Of a stretch of 50,445 nt of DNA, positions 1 to 9,686 are shown piece after piece. Each line of letters starts with the position of its first letter. The first letter of the stretch is position 1. Where the stretch lies: the NCBI RefSeq assembly GCF_001696715.1, contig NZ_MBFM01000007.1, positions 1 to 50,445 of the forward strand, in the 5' to 3' direction. The position numbers and the translations under genes are program-made. The stretch is from Thauera phenolivorans (GTDB taxonomy: Bacteria; Pseudomonadota; Gammaproteobacteria; Burkholderiales; Rhodocyclaceae). The notes below the pieces were generated by a model. The model ran no database searches and was not told the DNA's origin. It saw only the letters and a program-made list of their open reading frames with translations.

Positions 1-95
1 ACGTTGATGCTGTCGCCGACCTTCACGAACAGCTCGATGATCGGCACCGCATCGAAATCGCCGATGTCGGGAACCTTCACTTCTACCAGGCTCAT
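1..95 (-). CDS. lpd: Dihydrolipoamide dehydrogenase (E3), N-terminal fragment with lipoyl domain
   Basis: Only the first 31 codons are in the window. They read as the start of a biotinyl/lipoyl domain (MSLVEVKVPDIGDFDAVPII), nearly the same as the starts of the two lipoyl domains of the neighbouring AceF. In Betaproteobacteria the E3 subunit of pyruvate dehydrogenase often carries such an extra lipoyl domain ahead of its FAD domain, so third place in the aceE-aceF-lpd operon is the natural reading. The start is supported by an AAGGAGA ribosome binding site that overlaps the aceF stop codon. The catalytic part lies outside the window, so another lipoyl-domain protein cannot be fully excluded. 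Confidence 0.8.
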   Translation of the reverse strand, partial: MSLVEVKVPDIGDFDAVPIIELFVKVGDSIN

Positions 96-105
96 GGCGA
101 TCTCC

Positions 106-1806
106 TTACAGCATCACGCGGCGGAAATCCGCCAGCAGTTGCGCCAGATACACGTTGAAGCGGGTGGCCAGCGCACCGTCGATCACTCGGTGGTCCGCGG
201 TCAGCGACATCGGCAGCGTCAGGCGCGGCACGAATTGCTTGCCGTCCCATACCGGCTTCATCGCCGACTTGTTCACCCCGAGGATGGCGACTTCGGGCGC
301 ATTGACGATCGGCGCGAAGTAAGTGCCACCGATGCCGCCGAGCGAGCTGATGGTGAAGCAGGCACCCGACATGTCGGCGGGCCCGAGCTTGCCCTCGCGC
401 GCCTTCTTGGCCAGGGCGCCGGTCTCGGCGGCGATCTCGAACACGCTCTTCTTGTCCGCGTCCTTGACCACCGGCACGACCAGTCCGTTCGGAGTGTCGG
501 CCGCAAAAGCGATGTTGAAGTACTTCTTGTACACCAGGTTGTCGCCGTCGAGCGAGGTGTTGAACTCGGGGAATTCCTGCAGCGCGCGCACCGAGGCCTT
601 GATGATGAAGGCGAGCATGGTGAGCTTCCTGCCGGACTTCTCGTGTTCCTTGTTCATCGCCACCCGGAAGGCTTCCAGGTCGGTGATGTCGGCGTCCTCG
701 TGGTAGGTCACCGCCGGGATCATCACCCAGTTGCGGGCGAGGTTCTGGCCGGCGATCTTCTTGATGCGTGAGAGCGGCTTGACCTCGACCTCGCCGAACT
801 TGGCGAAGTCGACCTTAGGCCACGGCAGTAGGTCGAGCCCGCCGCCGAGCGAGGCAGCCGCGGCCCCGGCGGCCGGCGTCCTGCCCGGCACCACGCCAGT
901 GCTCATCGCGCTCTTGATGAAGCCGGCGACGTCTTCCTTGAGGATGCGGTTCTTGGGGCCGGTCGCCTTGACCTGGGCCAGATCGACACCCAGGTCGCGG
1001 GCGAAGGCGCGCACCGAGGGACTGGCGTGGATTCGTCCGCCGACTCGCACCGCGGACTGGGCGAAGGGTTCAGCGACCTTCATCGACGCGGGCACGCTGG
1101 CGGCCGGGCTGCCGTCGGCCAGCTCGCCCGCCCGATCATCCGCCCGGGCGTGGGCCGCGGCCGGCGCCGACGGCGCCTTGACGCTGGTGGCCGGCGCAGG
1201 ACTCGCAGGCGCCGCACTCGTCGCGAGGGTCAACAGCACGCTGCCCTGGCCCACCCTGTCGCCGACCTTCACCCGGAGGTCCTGTACCACGCCGGCGTGG
1301 GAGGAGGGCACGTCCATCGTCGCCTTGTCCGACTCGAGGGTCGCGATCGCGTCGTCGACCGCGATGGTGTCGCCCGGCTTCACGAACAGCTCGATCACCG
1401 GCACGTCGGAGAAATCGCCGATGTCGGGCACCGTGACCTCGACGATGCCTCCTTCATCAGGGCCAGAAGGGGGCGCCGCGGGGGCGGCGGGGGCGGCGGA
1501 TGCGGCAGCGGGTGCCGCGGCAGAGACCGGCGGCGTCGCCGCGATGAGCGCGGCCGCTGACGCGCCCGCTTCCTCGACGCGGATCAGGACGCTGCCTTCG
1601 GCCACCTTGTCGCCGACATTGACCAGCACCTCCTTGATCACCCCGGCGGCGGAGGAGGGCACGTCCATCGTCGCCTTGTCGGATTCCAGGGTGCAGATCG
1701 AGTCGTCGATCGCGACCGTGTCGCCCGGCTTCACGAACAGCTCGATGACCGGCACGGCATCGAAGTCACCGATGTCCGGTACCTTCACTTCAGTGAGTTG
1801 GCTCAT
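106..1806 (-). CDS. aceF: Pyruvate dehydrogenase E2, dihydrolipoamide acetyltransferase
   Basis: E2 core of the pyruvate dehydrogenase complex: it takes the acetyl group from E1 on lipoyl-lysine arms and passes it to CoA. The 566-residue protein has two lipoyl domains (about residues 2-78 and 121-196), each with the ESDKAT motif that places the lipoylated lysines at K44 and K161. They are joined by Ala/Pro-rich linkers. A peripheral-subunit-binding domain follows (HASPSVRAFARDLGV...), then the catalytic acyltransferase domain ending with the active-site motif DHRVIDG. The ATG start just follows aceE and has a plausible ribosome site; reading frame upstream of it belongs to aceE antisense space and was discarded. 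Cotranscribed with aceE (20-bp gap) and lpd (stop overlaps the lpd ribosome site). Confidence 0.97.
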   Translation of the reverse strand: MSQLTEVKVPDIGDFDAVPVIELFVKPGDTVAIDDSICTLESDKATMDVPSSAAGVIKEVLVNVGDKVAEGSVLIRVEEAGASAAALIAATPPVSAAAPAAASAAPAAPAAPPSGPDEGGIVEVTVPDIGDFSDVPVIELFVKPGDTIAVDDAIATLESDKATMDVPSSHAGVVQDLRVKVGDRVGQGSVLLTLATSAAPASPAPATSVKAPSAPAAAHARADDRAGELADGSPAASVPASMKVAEPFAQSAVRVGGRIHASPSVRAFARDLGVDLAQVKATGPKNRILKEDVAGFIKSAMSTGVVPGRTPAAGAAAASLGGGLDLLPWPKVDFAKFGEVEVKPLSRIKKIAGQNLARNWVMIPAVTYHEDADITDLEAFRVAMNKEHEKSGRKLTMLAFIIKASVRALQEFPEFNTSLDGDNLVYKKYFNIAFAADTPNGLVVPVVKDADKKSVFEIAAETGALAKKAREGKLGPADMSGACFTISSLGGIGGTYFAPIVNAPEVAILGVNKSAMKPVWDGKQFVPRLTLPMSLTADHRVIDGALATRFNVYLAQLLADFRRVML

Positions 1807-1826
1807 GTTTCTGTCTCCTCGCGCGC

Positions 1827-4499
1827 TCAGACGGTCACCGGGTTCGGCTTGTTCGGATCGAGCTCGTACTTGACCAGCGCCGCAGCGACCTTTGCGCGGT
1901 CGATGAGGCCGTCGTCGGCGAGCGCCTTGAGCGCGGCGAGCGTCACCCAGTACCGATCCACTTCGAAGAAGTGACGCAGCTTCTCGCGGGTGTCGGAGCG
2001 GCCGAAGCCGTCGGTGCCCAGCGTGATGTAGGTCCGGTCGAGCTGCGAGCGAACCTGCTCGGGGAACATGCGGATGTAGTCGGTGGCGGCAACGACCGGA
2101 CCTTCGTTGCCGGCGAGTTTTTGCTGCAGGTGAGTTTTCTTCGGTTCTTCCATTGGGTGCAGCAGGTTCCAGCGTTCGACGTCGTGACCGTCGCGGGCGA
2201 GTTCGTTGAAGCTGGGCACGCCCCAGAGGTCCGACTCGACGCCCCAGTCCTCGCGCAGCAACTCGGCGGCGGCGATGACTTCGTTGAAGATCGTCCCCGA
2301 GCCGAGCAGCTGTACGCGCGGGCCGTCCTTGTCCGCGCCCTTGCGGAAGGCGTACATGCCCTTGAGGATGTCGGCCTCGGCGCCGGCCGGCATCTCGGGA
2401 TGCTCGTAGTTCTCGTTCATCACCGTGATGTAGTAATAGACATCCTCCTGCTCGGCGAACATCCGGCGCATACCGTCCTGCACGATCACCGCGACCTCGT
2501 ACTGGAAGGTCGGATCGTAGCTGACGCAGTTGGGGATGGTGTTCGCGAGCACCAGGCTGTGGCCGTCCTCGTGCTGCAGGCCTTCGCCGTTCAGCGTGGT
2601 GCGTCCGGCGGTGCCCCCGATGAGGAAGCCGCGGGTGCGCTGGTCCGCTGCCGCCCAGCACAGGTCCATCGTGCGCTGCAGGCCGAACATCGAATAGAAG
2701 ATGTAGAAGGGGATCATCTGCACGCCGTGCACGCTGTAGGCGGTACCGGCGGCGATCCAGTCGGCCATTGCGCCGGCTTCGTTGATGCCTTCCTGCAGGA
2801 CCTGGCCGGTCTTGCTCTCCTTGTAGAACATCAGCTGGTCGTGGTCTTCCGGTACGTACTTCTGGCCCTGCTGGTTCCAGATGCCGTACTGGCGGAACAT
2901 GCCTTCCATGCCGAAGGTGCGGGACTCGTCGGGCACGATCGGTACGACATGGCGGCCGAGCTGCTTGTCCTTAAGGAGCGTGTTCATGATGCGCACGATC
3001 GCCATCGTGGTCGACAGCTCGCGTCCTTCGCCGGAGGCCTTCAGCAGCGCGGCGAAGGTCTCGAGCGGGGGCACCGCGAGCGGTTCGGCCTTGGTGCGGC
3101 GCTGCGGCAGGAAGCCGCCGAGCTCCACCCGGCGCGCCATCATGTACTTGTGCTCGGGCGAGTCCTCGTCGAACTTCAGGTAGGGGAGCTCGGCAAGCTT
3201 GTCGTCGGGCACCGGCAGGCTGAAGCGGTCGCGGAAGCGGCGGATCGCGTCGATGTCGAGCTTCTTCTGCTGGTGGCTGATGTTCATCGCCTCGCCCGCC
3301 TGACCCATGCCGAAGCCCTTGATCGTCTTGGCGAGGATCAGCGTCGGCTGGCCCTTGTGCTCGGAAGCGGCCTTGTAGGCGGCGAAGATCTTGAACAGGT
3401 CGTGGCCGCCGCGGTTCAGCGCCCAGATCTCGTCGTCGGTCCAGTCCGCCACCAGCGCCTTCAGCTCGGGCGTGTTGAAGAAGTGCTCGCGCACGTAGGC
3501 GCCGTCCTTGGCCTTGAAGGTCTGGTACTCGCCATCGACGCAATCCATCATGCGCTTCTTCAGTATGCCGTTCTTGTCGCGCTGCAGCAGGGTATCCCAG
3601 TGCGTGCCCCAGATGACCTTGATGACGTTCCAGCCGGCGCCTCGGAACCCGGACTCGAGCTCCTGGATGATCTTCCCGTTGCCGCGCACCGGGCCGTCGA
3701 GGCGTTGCAGGTTGCAGTTGATGACGAAAACGAGGTTGTCGAGCTTATCGCGCGCAGCCATGCCGATCGCGCCGAGCGACTCGACCTCGTCCGTCTCGCC
3801 GTCGCCGAGGAAAGCCCACACCTTGCGGTCGCCTGCCTTGATCAGGCCGCGGCTGTCCAGGTATTTCATGAAGCGCGCGGAGTAGATCGCGCACAGCGGG
3901 CCGAGGCCCATCGACACCGTGGGGAACTGCCAGAAATCGGGCATCAGCCAGGGGTGGGGATAGGACGAGATGCCCTTGCCGTCGACTTCCTGACGGAAGT
4001 GATCCATCTGCTCTTCGGTGAGGCGGCCAAGCATGAAGGCGCGGGCATAGACGCCGGGCACCGAATGGCCCTGGAAGTAGATCAGGTCGCCGTCCTGCTC
4101 GGGCGTCGAGGCACGCCAGAAATGCGAGAAGCCGACATCGTAGAGCGCTGCAGCCGAGGCGAAGGAGGCGATGTGCCCGCCGACGTTGGTGTGCTTGTTC
4201 GCCCGCACCACCATCGCCATCGCATTCCAGCGGATGAAGGAGTGCAGCTTGATCTCCATATCCGGGTCGCCGGGGTAGCGGGGCTGGTGCTCGGCGGGAA
4301 TGGTGTTGATGTACTGGGTGGTCGCGGAGTAGGGGATGTTAACCCCTTCGTCGCGGGCGCTCTCGATCAGCTTCTCGATCAGGAAATGGGCTCGCGCCGG
4401 GCCTTCGTGTTCGACGACGGCAGCCAGGGCCTCGAGCCATTCTTGTGTTTCCTGGGCGTCGGCGTCGGCCTGCCCGAGGAGGTTTTCATTTCCGGTCAT
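1827..4499 (-). CDS. aceE: Pyruvate dehydrogenase E1 component (homodimeric type)
   Basis: Thiamine-diphosphate-dependent E1 that decarboxylates pyruvate and acetylates the lipoyl arms of AceF. At 890 residues it matches the usual length of single-chain AceE proteins (about 885-890). The thiamine diphosphate motif GDGETDEVES...NCN is present near the middle of the first third, and the transketolase-like central and C-terminal regions are complete (for example the GGTAGRTTLNGEGLQHEDG region). The ATG was chosen because a GAGGGGAC ribosome site lies just upstream, and upstream in-frame codons have no family similarity. First gene of the leftward aceE-aceF-lpd operon, with a good sigma-70 promoter about 100 bp upstream. 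Confidence 0.97.
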   Translation of the reverse strand: MTGNENLLGQADADAQETQEWLEALAAVVEHEGPARAHFLIEKLIESARDEGVNIPYSATTQYINTIPAEHQPRYPGDPDMEIKLHSFIRWNAMAMVVRANKHTNVGGHIASFASAAALYDVGFSHFWRASTPEQDGDLIYFQGHSVPGVYARAFMLGRLTEEQMDHFRQEVDGKGISSYPHPWLMPDFWQFPTVSMGLGPLCAIYSARFMKYLDSRGLIKAGDRKVWAFLGDGETDEVESLGAIGMAARDKLDNLVFVINCNLQRLDGPVRGNGKIIQELESGFRGAGWNVIKVIWGTHWDTLLQRDKNGILKKRMMDCVDGEYQTFKAKDGAYVREHFFNTPELKALVADWTDDEIWALNRGGHDLFKIFAAYKAASEHKGQPTLILAKTIKGFGMGQAGEAMNISHQQKKLDIDAIRRFRDRFSLPVPDDKLAELPYLKFDEDSPEHKYMMARRVELGGFLPQRRTKAEPLAVPPLETFAALLKASGEGRELSTTMAIVRIMNTLLKDKQLGRHVVPIVPDESRTFGMEGMFRQYGIWNQQGQKYVPEDHDQLMFYKESKTGQVLQEGINEAGAMADWIAAGTAYSVHGVQMIPFYIFYSMFGLQRTMDLCWAAADQRTRGFLIGGTAGRTTLNGEGLQHEDGHSLVLANTIPNCVSYDPTFQYEVAVIVQDGMRRMFAEQEDVYYYITVMNENYEHPEMPAGAEADILKGMYAFRKGADKDGPRVQLLGSGTIFNEVIAAAELLREDWGVESDLWGVPSFNELARDGHDVERWNLLHPMEEPKKTHLQQKLAGNEGPVVAATDYIRMFPEQVRSQLDRTYITLGTDGFGRSDTREKLRHFFEVDRYWVTLAALKALADDGLIDRAKVAAALVKYELDPNKPNPVTV

Positions 4500-4601
4500 G
4501 TCGTGTCCCCTCATGACGTTTGTTAAGGGGCCCGCACTGGTGGCGCGGGCCAGGCTAGAAACGCGCACGGCCGACCGCGGTAACGGTGACCGATATTTCG
4601 A

Positions 4602-4630
4602 ACTATAAAATCATGTTTCGCGATACGCAA
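4602..4630 (-). promoter_or_regulatory. Probable sigma-70 promoter of aceE-aceF-lpd
   Basis: On the minus strand TTGCGT and TATAGT are separated by exactly 17 bases, in the 384-base gap (4500-4883) upstream of aceE. A transcript starting about 7 bases after the -10 would have a leader of roughly 95 bases. The rest of the gap holds no convincing gene: its short reading frames are arginine/proline-rich high-GC artefacts. No certain regulator site was recognised. Confidence 0.55.
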
Positions 4631-4883
4631 TAGAGGGGTGCAGGCCCGTCCCGTTTCAATCGGGCGCGTGTGGGATCGGCGCGGCGTCGACAAGCTGGCC
4701 GCGTGCGCACCTCGGGAGCATCGCAGGAGGGGGGGCGGCGTACCGTCCGACAGGCGCTCAGCCTGATGCACACCGCGCCGGGCGATGGACGCGGCGAAGG
4801 AAGCGTGGACGGCAGGGGTACGGGCGCGGCGTTGCGGGATCTCGGGGCGATGACCCGCCCGGCCGGCGGACGCGCCCCGACGC

Positions 4884-6098
4884 TCACCGGCGCGCTCCGA
4901 GCAGGCGCTCGCTGTCGTAGGCGAAGACGACCGTTCCGCCCCTGATCTCGCCGAGCTGCACCTGGCGCGGCTCGGCGATGGCTTCGTGGTTGTCCCGCGA
5001 GAACGGACGGAGGTAGGTCATGATCGCGCCCTCGACCGGCGTTTGCAGATTCTCGAGCGCTTCCCGGATCGGGTCGCCCTCGACGCTGCGGGCCTGGCGG
5101 ATCGCCGCCGCCAGCAGCATCAGCGCATCATAACCCTGCGCCGCTGCGGGCGGGACCGGAATGCGTGAGGTGCCGGTGGCCGCCTGCCACGCGTCGAGGA
5201 AGGCCTTGCGCCGCGGGGTGGCGGCGTCGGCGATGAAGGTCTGCGGCATGCGCGTGCCCTCGGCGTGGTGGCCTGCGCCGTCGATGAAAGCGGACATGCC
5301 GAGTGTCCAGCTGCCGATCAGCGGAGCCTGCCAGCCGATCGCCGCCAACGCGCGCGCGAGCTGGCCGAGCTCCGCCCCGATGCCGTAGGCAAGGACGACT
5401 TCCGCGCCTGCCGCGCGCGCGCGTCCGAGCCGACCGCCGAGGTCATTCTGATCCGGCTGGACGCGCTCCACCAGCACGGGGGCGATCGCGTGGCGCGCCA
5501 GGGCCTGCTCGAGGTCGGCGCGGCCACGCTGTCCATAGTTGGTCGCGTCGTGGAAGATCGCGACCCGGCGCAGGCCGCGGTTGATCACCGCCTCATCGAC
5601 AATCTTCGCGGCCTGGACACGGTCGCTGGCCGCCACTCTGAAGACGAAGTTGTCGGCGAATTCCGGCGCCCTGAACTGGCTGGTGACGAGGGTGCCGGTG
5701 GCCGCAGCGGTGATCACCGGGATCCGCGCCAGCTGGTAATGGCGGTGGCTGGCCAGGGCCACGCCGGTGTCGACCGAGCCGAGCGCGGCGACCACGCGGT
5801 GGCGTTCGATCAGCTGTTCGGCGACGCGCGCGCCGACCTCGTTGCGCGATTCGTCGTCGCGCTCGACGAGCTCGATCGGGCGACCGAGCACGCCGCCATC
5901 GGCGTTGATCTGTGCCGCCGCGATCCGGATTCCTTCCCGCATCGAGATACCGATCGGACTGTTGGCCCCGGTGAAGGGCCCGGAAACGCCGATCCGGACG
6001 GTCTCGACCGCATGCGCCTCGCGGGGCCATTCGGCCACGTCGCACCGAAGTGCGAAGAGGAGGGCGCACAGGGCGCCGAACAGCCGGGACCGGTTCAT
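4884..6098 (-). CDS. ABC-type periplasmic substrate-binding protein (branched-chain amino acid/amide type)
   Basis: 404-residue protein of the Leu/Ile/Val-binding (Peripla_BP_6) family. It begins with a hydrophobic signal-peptide-like stretch (RLFGALCALLFAL), then the family start VRIGVSGPFTGANSPIGISM and the segment AAAQINADGGVLGRPIELVERDD, which are hallmarks of these receptors. No permease or ATPase genes are next to it. It is instead divergent from a sensor kinase/response regulator pair, so it could serve as a sensory receptor feeding that kinase or be its target gene; this is inference from position. The ligand cannot be read from sequence. Confidence 0.85.
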   Translation of the reverse strand: MNRSRLFGALCALLFALRCDVAEWPREAHAVETVRIGVSGPFTGANSPIGISMREGIRIAAAQINADGGVLGRPIELVERDDESRNEVGARVAEQLIERHRVVAALGSVDTGVALASHRHYQLARIPVITAAATGTLVTSQFRAPEFADNFVFRVAASDRVQAAKIVDEAVINRGLRRVAIFHDATNYGQRGRADLEQALARHAIAPVLVERVQPDQNDLGGRLGRARAAGAEVVLAYGIGAELGQLARALAAIGWQAPLIGSWTLGMSAFIDGAGHHAEGTRMPQTFIADAATPRRKAFLDAWQAATGTSRIPVPPAAAQGYDALMLLAAAIRQARSVEGDPIREALENLQTPVEGAIMTYLRPFSRDNHEAIAEPRQVQLGEIRGGTVVFAYDSERLLGARR

Positions 6099-6253
6099 GG
6101 GCTCACTCTAGGAGGCGCGGAAATGCGGAAAAATTGGCGGAAACCCCGATCACGTGGCCGGCAACCCGAGCGCATCCGTGCTGCGGAGGGGCGGGCACGG
6201 TAAACTCGCGATCCGTTCGTCCCTGCCGCCCACGGCAGCCCTCGCCGATTCCG

Positions 6254-8965
6254 ATGCCCCACAAGCCCCCGCTTGCGCCGCGCGCGCCCCTGCGTTGGTA
6301 CTGGACCGCGCCCTATGTGGCGGTCGTCGTGTTCGCGCTGTCGATGCTGGCCCTGGTTTGGGTCCTGCAATCGAGGGAGAGCGAAAGTGCGCGCGCCAGC
6401 ATCGCCCGCGACGTCCAATGGGCGGAGCAGACGATGCGGATCCACATGCAGGGCACCGAGGAGTTTCTCGGCCAGCTCGCCCGCGACCTCGCCGCCGAAG
6501 CGCTCGACGCCGACAGCTTCCAGTTGCGCGCCAACCAGCAGGTCGCCGCCAACGGCGAGCTGGTGAATATCGTCTGGATCGGCGCCGACGGCGTCACGCG
6601 CTGGTCGGCGCCCTTCGACACCACCGACTGGCTCGCGGGCGACATCCTCGGCGCTGCCCAGCTCGACCCCTTCCGGCGCGCCGAGCAGAGCCGGCGAATC
6701 GCCTACGGCGATCCCTACCTCGGCGCGCACGGCGAGTCGGTGATCGAGGTCTACATGCCGGTGATGCGCGGGCGGGAGTTCAGGGGGGCGGTCGCGGCGG
6801 CCTATTCGGTCGATCGCATCGTGCGCTACCTCATCCCCGGCTGGTTCGACGAAAAGTACCGCCTCGCCCTGCTCGATGCACGGGGCGGGGTGCTCGCGGT
6901 GAACTCCGGCCTGCGCAGTCTCGACGAGAGCATCGCCTTCCGGGTGCCGCTCGACCCGCCGGGCAACGGCATCGCGCTCGAGGCGACCGCCTTCCGCGCC
7001 GGCGGCCAGTGGGTGAAGGCGCTGCCGGCGGCGCTGATCGTCGGCCTGTCGATGATCGTCCTGTGGAGCCTGTGGACGCTCCGCGCCCACGTCGTGCAGC
7101 GGGTGCAGGTGGAAAAGGAGCGCGACCGCCTGTTCAACCTCTCGCTCGACATGCTCTGCGTGGTCGATCTCGACGGCACCTTCCGCCGCGCCAACCCCGC
7201 TTTCGAGCGCATCCTCGGACGCAGCGCGTCCTCGCTGGTCGGCACCCAGCTCCTCGACATCGTCCATCCCGACGACGTCGGTGCCACCGTGCAGGAGCTG
7301 CGCACGCTCGCCGGCGGCACGCCGGTCAAGTTCGAGAACCGCTGCCGCGAGCTCGACGGCGGATACCGCTGGCTGGTGTGGAGCATCAACCCGGTGCCCG
7401 AGGAAAAGATGCTCTACGCGGTGGCGCACGACATTTCCGGGCGCAAGGAAACCGAGGAGGCGCTGCGCGCGGAGTCGGCCTTCCGCAAGGCGATGGAAGA
7501 TTCGATGCTCACCGGTCTGCGGGCGATCGACCTCGAGGGGCGCATCATCTACGTAAATTCCGCCTTCTGCCGCATCGTCGGCTTCGACGAGGCGGAACTG
7601 GTCGGCGCTGCGCCGCCCTTCCCGTACTGGCCGCGGGAGGAATTCGCGGTGTGCCGTGACAAGCTCGAGCTGACCCTGGCCGGACAGGCGCCGGCGAGCG
7701 GCTTCGAGCTGCCGATCCAGCGCAAGAGCGGCGAGCGCATCGATGCGCGCTTCTACATCTCCCCCCTCATCGACCGCAGCGGCCGCCAGGCCGGCTGGAT
7801 GGCCTCGGTGACCGACATCACCGAGCCGAAGCGGGTGCGCGCGGCGCTCGAGGCTGCGCACTCGCGCTTCGAGGCCGTGATCGACGGCCTCGAGGCGGCG
7901 GTGTTCGTGGCCGACGCGCGCTCTGACGAGATTCTCTTCGCCAACCGCGCCTTCAAGACGATCCACGGCTTCGACGTTGTCGGCCGCACCCTGCGCGGCA
8001 TGGCGGTGCCGCAGCCCGAGCGTGGCGACTACCGCGTCGATCCGCGCGGCCTGAGCCCGGCCGACCTGCCGCGCGAGCTGTTCGACGGCGAGCTCCAGCA
8101 CCCGCTGTCGGGGCGCTGGTACCACGTGCGCGAGCACGCGACGCGCTGGGTCGACGGCCGCACGGTGCGCATGGGCATCGCCACCGACGTCACCGACCGC
8201 AAGCAGATGGCCGAGATCTCGCGCCAGCAGGAGGAGCGCCTGCAGCGCACCTCGCGCCTCATCACGATGGGCGAGATGGCCTCGACCCTGGCCCACGAGC
8301 TCAACCAGCCGCTGGCCGCGATCGCCAACTACTGCGCCGGCTGCGTCACCCGCATCGAGAGCGGCCGGAGCTCGCAGGAAGAGCTGCTGACGGTGATGCG
8401 CAAGGCGAGCGCGCAGGCCGAGCGCGCCGGCAAGATCATCCGCCGCATCCGCGAGTTCGTGAAGAAGAGCGAGCCGCGTCGCCACGCGGTGCAGGTGGCG
8501 GACATCCTCGAGGACACGCTCGGCTTTGCCGACATCGACGCGCGTCGGGTCGGCATCCGCATCGTCGCCGAGATCGCCGACGGCCTTGCGCCGGTGTTCG
8601 CCGACCGCATCATGATCGAGCAGGTGCTGCTGAACCTGATCCGCAACGGCCTCGACGCGATGGCCGAGGTGATGCCGGACGACCGCGTGTTGGTGGTGCG
8701 TGCGCGGCCCTGCGGACCGCACGCGGTGGAGATCGCGGTGATCGATCGCGGCCACGGCCTCGACGAGGAGAGCCGCGAGCTGCTGTTCACGCCCTTCTTC
8801 ACCACCAAGGCCGAGGGCATGGGCATGGGGCTGAACATCTGCCGCTCGATCATCGAGTTCCACGACGGTCGACTGGTGGTCGATGCTAATCCGGAAGGCG
8901 GTACCATATTCTCCTTTACCCTGCCCACGGAGGCCGCAATTGAGCGAGTTGCCCGCAGCGCCTGA
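6254..8965 (+). CDS. Membrane-bound PAS-domain sensor histidine kinase
   Basis: Sensor of a two-component system, 903 residues. Two membrane helices (about residues 15-37 and 255-277) bracket a periplasmic sensor region of about 210 residues. Cytoplasmic PAS repeats follow (at least two clear ones with PAC-like ends, and a probable third), then a HisKA dimerisation domain with phospho-acceptor H681 in AHELNQPLAAI. The HATPase domain has N box NLIRNGLDAM, G1 box DRGHGL and FFTTKAEGMGMGLNICRS. The H box and layout resemble the FixL/DctB group. The start is the ATG that puts the first helix at the N terminus; the frame is open upstream but unlike the family. It overlaps the regulator gene by 26 bases, so the two are translationally coupled. 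Confidence 0.93.
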   Translation: MPHKPPLAPRAPLRWYWTAPYVAVVVFALSMLALVWVLQSRESESARASIARDVQWAEQTMRIHMQGTEEFLGQLARDLAAEALDADSFQLRANQQVAANGELVNIVWIGADGVTRWSAPFDTTDWLAGDILGAAQLDPFRRAEQSRRIAYGDPYLGAHGESVIEVYMPVMRGREFRGAVAAAYSVDRIVRYLIPGWFDEKYRLALLDARGGVLAVNSGLRSLDESIAFRVPLDPPGNGIALEATAFRAGGQWVKALPAALIVGLSMIVLWSLWTLRAHVVQRVQVEKERDRLFNLSLDMLCVVDLDGTFRRANPAFERILGRSASSLVGTQLLDIVHPDDVGATVQELRTLAGGTPVKFENRCRELDGGYRWLVWSINPVPEEKMLYAVAHDISGRKETEEALRAESAFRKAMEDSMLTGLRAIDLEGRIIYVNSAFCRIVGFDEAELVGAAPPFPYWPREEFAVCRDKLELTLAGQAPASGFELPIQRKSGERIDARFYISPLIDRSGRQAGWMASVTDITEPKRVRAALEAAHSRFEAVIDGLEAAVFVADARSDEILFANRAFKTIHGFDVVGRTLRGMAVPQPERGDYRVDPRGLSPADLPRELFDGELQHPLSGRWYHVREHATRWVDGRTVRMGIATDVTDRKQMAEISRQQEERLQRTSRLITMGEMASTLAHELNQPLAAIANYCAGCVTRIESGRSSQEELLTVMRKASAQAERAGKIIRRIREFVKKSEPRRHAVQVADILEDTLGFADIDARRVGIRIVAEIADGLAPVFADRIMIEQVLLNLIRNGLDAMAEVMPDDRVLVVRARPCGPHAVEIAVIDRGHGLDEESRELLFTPFFTTKAEGMGMGLNICRSIIEFHDGRLVVDANPEGGTIFSFTLPTEAAIERVARSA

Positions 8966-9578
8966 ACAGATCGTCCATATCGTCGATGACGACGAGGCCT
9001 TGCGCGATTCCCTGGTCTGGATGCTCGAGTCCCATGGCTACGCGGTGTCGGCGCACGATTCGGCGGAGGCCTTCCTCGCGGTGTGCAGTCCGGAGATGAC
9101 CGGCTGCCTCGTGCTCGACGTGCGCATGCCGGGGATGAGCGGGCTCGAACTGTTCGAGGAACTCGGCCGCCGCCACTGCGCGCTGCCGGCGGTCTTCATC
9201 ACCGGTCACGGCGACGTGCCGATGGCGGTCTCCGCGCTCAAGAAGGGCGCGGTCGACTTCATCGAGAAGCCTTTCGCCGAGGCCGACATGCTGCGCCTGA
9301 TCGAACACTGCCTCGAGCGCGAACGCGAGGGTCGCGCGCGGCGGCGGCTCGAGGCCGACACCGTGCGCCGGCTCGAACACCTTACCCAGCGCGAGCGCGA
9401 AGTGCTCGACCTCATCATCGCGGGCAAGCTCAACAAGCAGATCGCCGACGTGCTCGGCATCAGCATCAAGACGGTGGAGGTGCACCGCGCGCGGGTCATG
9501 GAGAAGATGGGGGCGAACTCTCTCGCCGTGCTGGTGCAGAGCGTCGTCACCGTGGAGCCCGGCAATCCCTCGCGCTGA
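8940..9578 (+). CDS. FixJ/NarL-type response regulator
   Basis: 212-residue receiver plus LuxR-type DNA-binding domain, partner of the preceding kinase. The receiver shows the acidic pair VDDDE, phospho-acceptor D60 in LDVRMPGMSGLEL, the Thr of TGHGD and Lys of EKPF. The output helix-turn-helix is LTQREREVLDLIIAGKLNKQ followed by IADVLGISIKTVEVHRARVM. The start codon is TTG: a clean GGAGG lies 6 bases upstream, and the protein then begins just before the receiver. Earlier in-frame codons would add an unrelated 19-residue tail. Likely target is the divergent binding-protein gene on the other side of the kinase, but no operator was identified. Confidence 0.93.
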   Translation: MSELPAAPEQIVHIVDDDEALRDSLVWMLESHGYAVSAHDSAEAFLAVCSPEMTGCLVLDVRMPGMSGLELFEELGRRHCALPAVFITGHGDVPMAVSALKKGAVDFIEKPFAEADMLRLIEHCLEREREGRARRRLEADTVRRLEHLTQREREVLDLIIAGKLNKQIADVLGISIKTVEVHRARVMEKMGANSLAVLVQSVVTVEPGNPSR

Positions 9579-9686
9579 ATCGCCCGCCGGCGAAACGGCG
9601 CGACCGACGTCCCGGCCGGCTAGCGTGTCTTTCCCGATCCATGGGCCAGCCGGCCTGGCGCCGCGCGACCCGAACGAAGTTGTGCA

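Noticed and set aside
1971..4526. 851-codon plus-strand frame opposite aceE
   Set aside because: High-GC antisense shadow: it is rich in His/Val/Leu/Arg repeats without domains, while the minus strand encodes an unmistakable AceE.
6095..8863. 922-codon minus-strand frame opposite the histidine kinase
   Set aside because: Antisense shadow with repetitive His/Arg/Ala/Asp composition. The plus strand has complete kinase motifs and ribosome sites.
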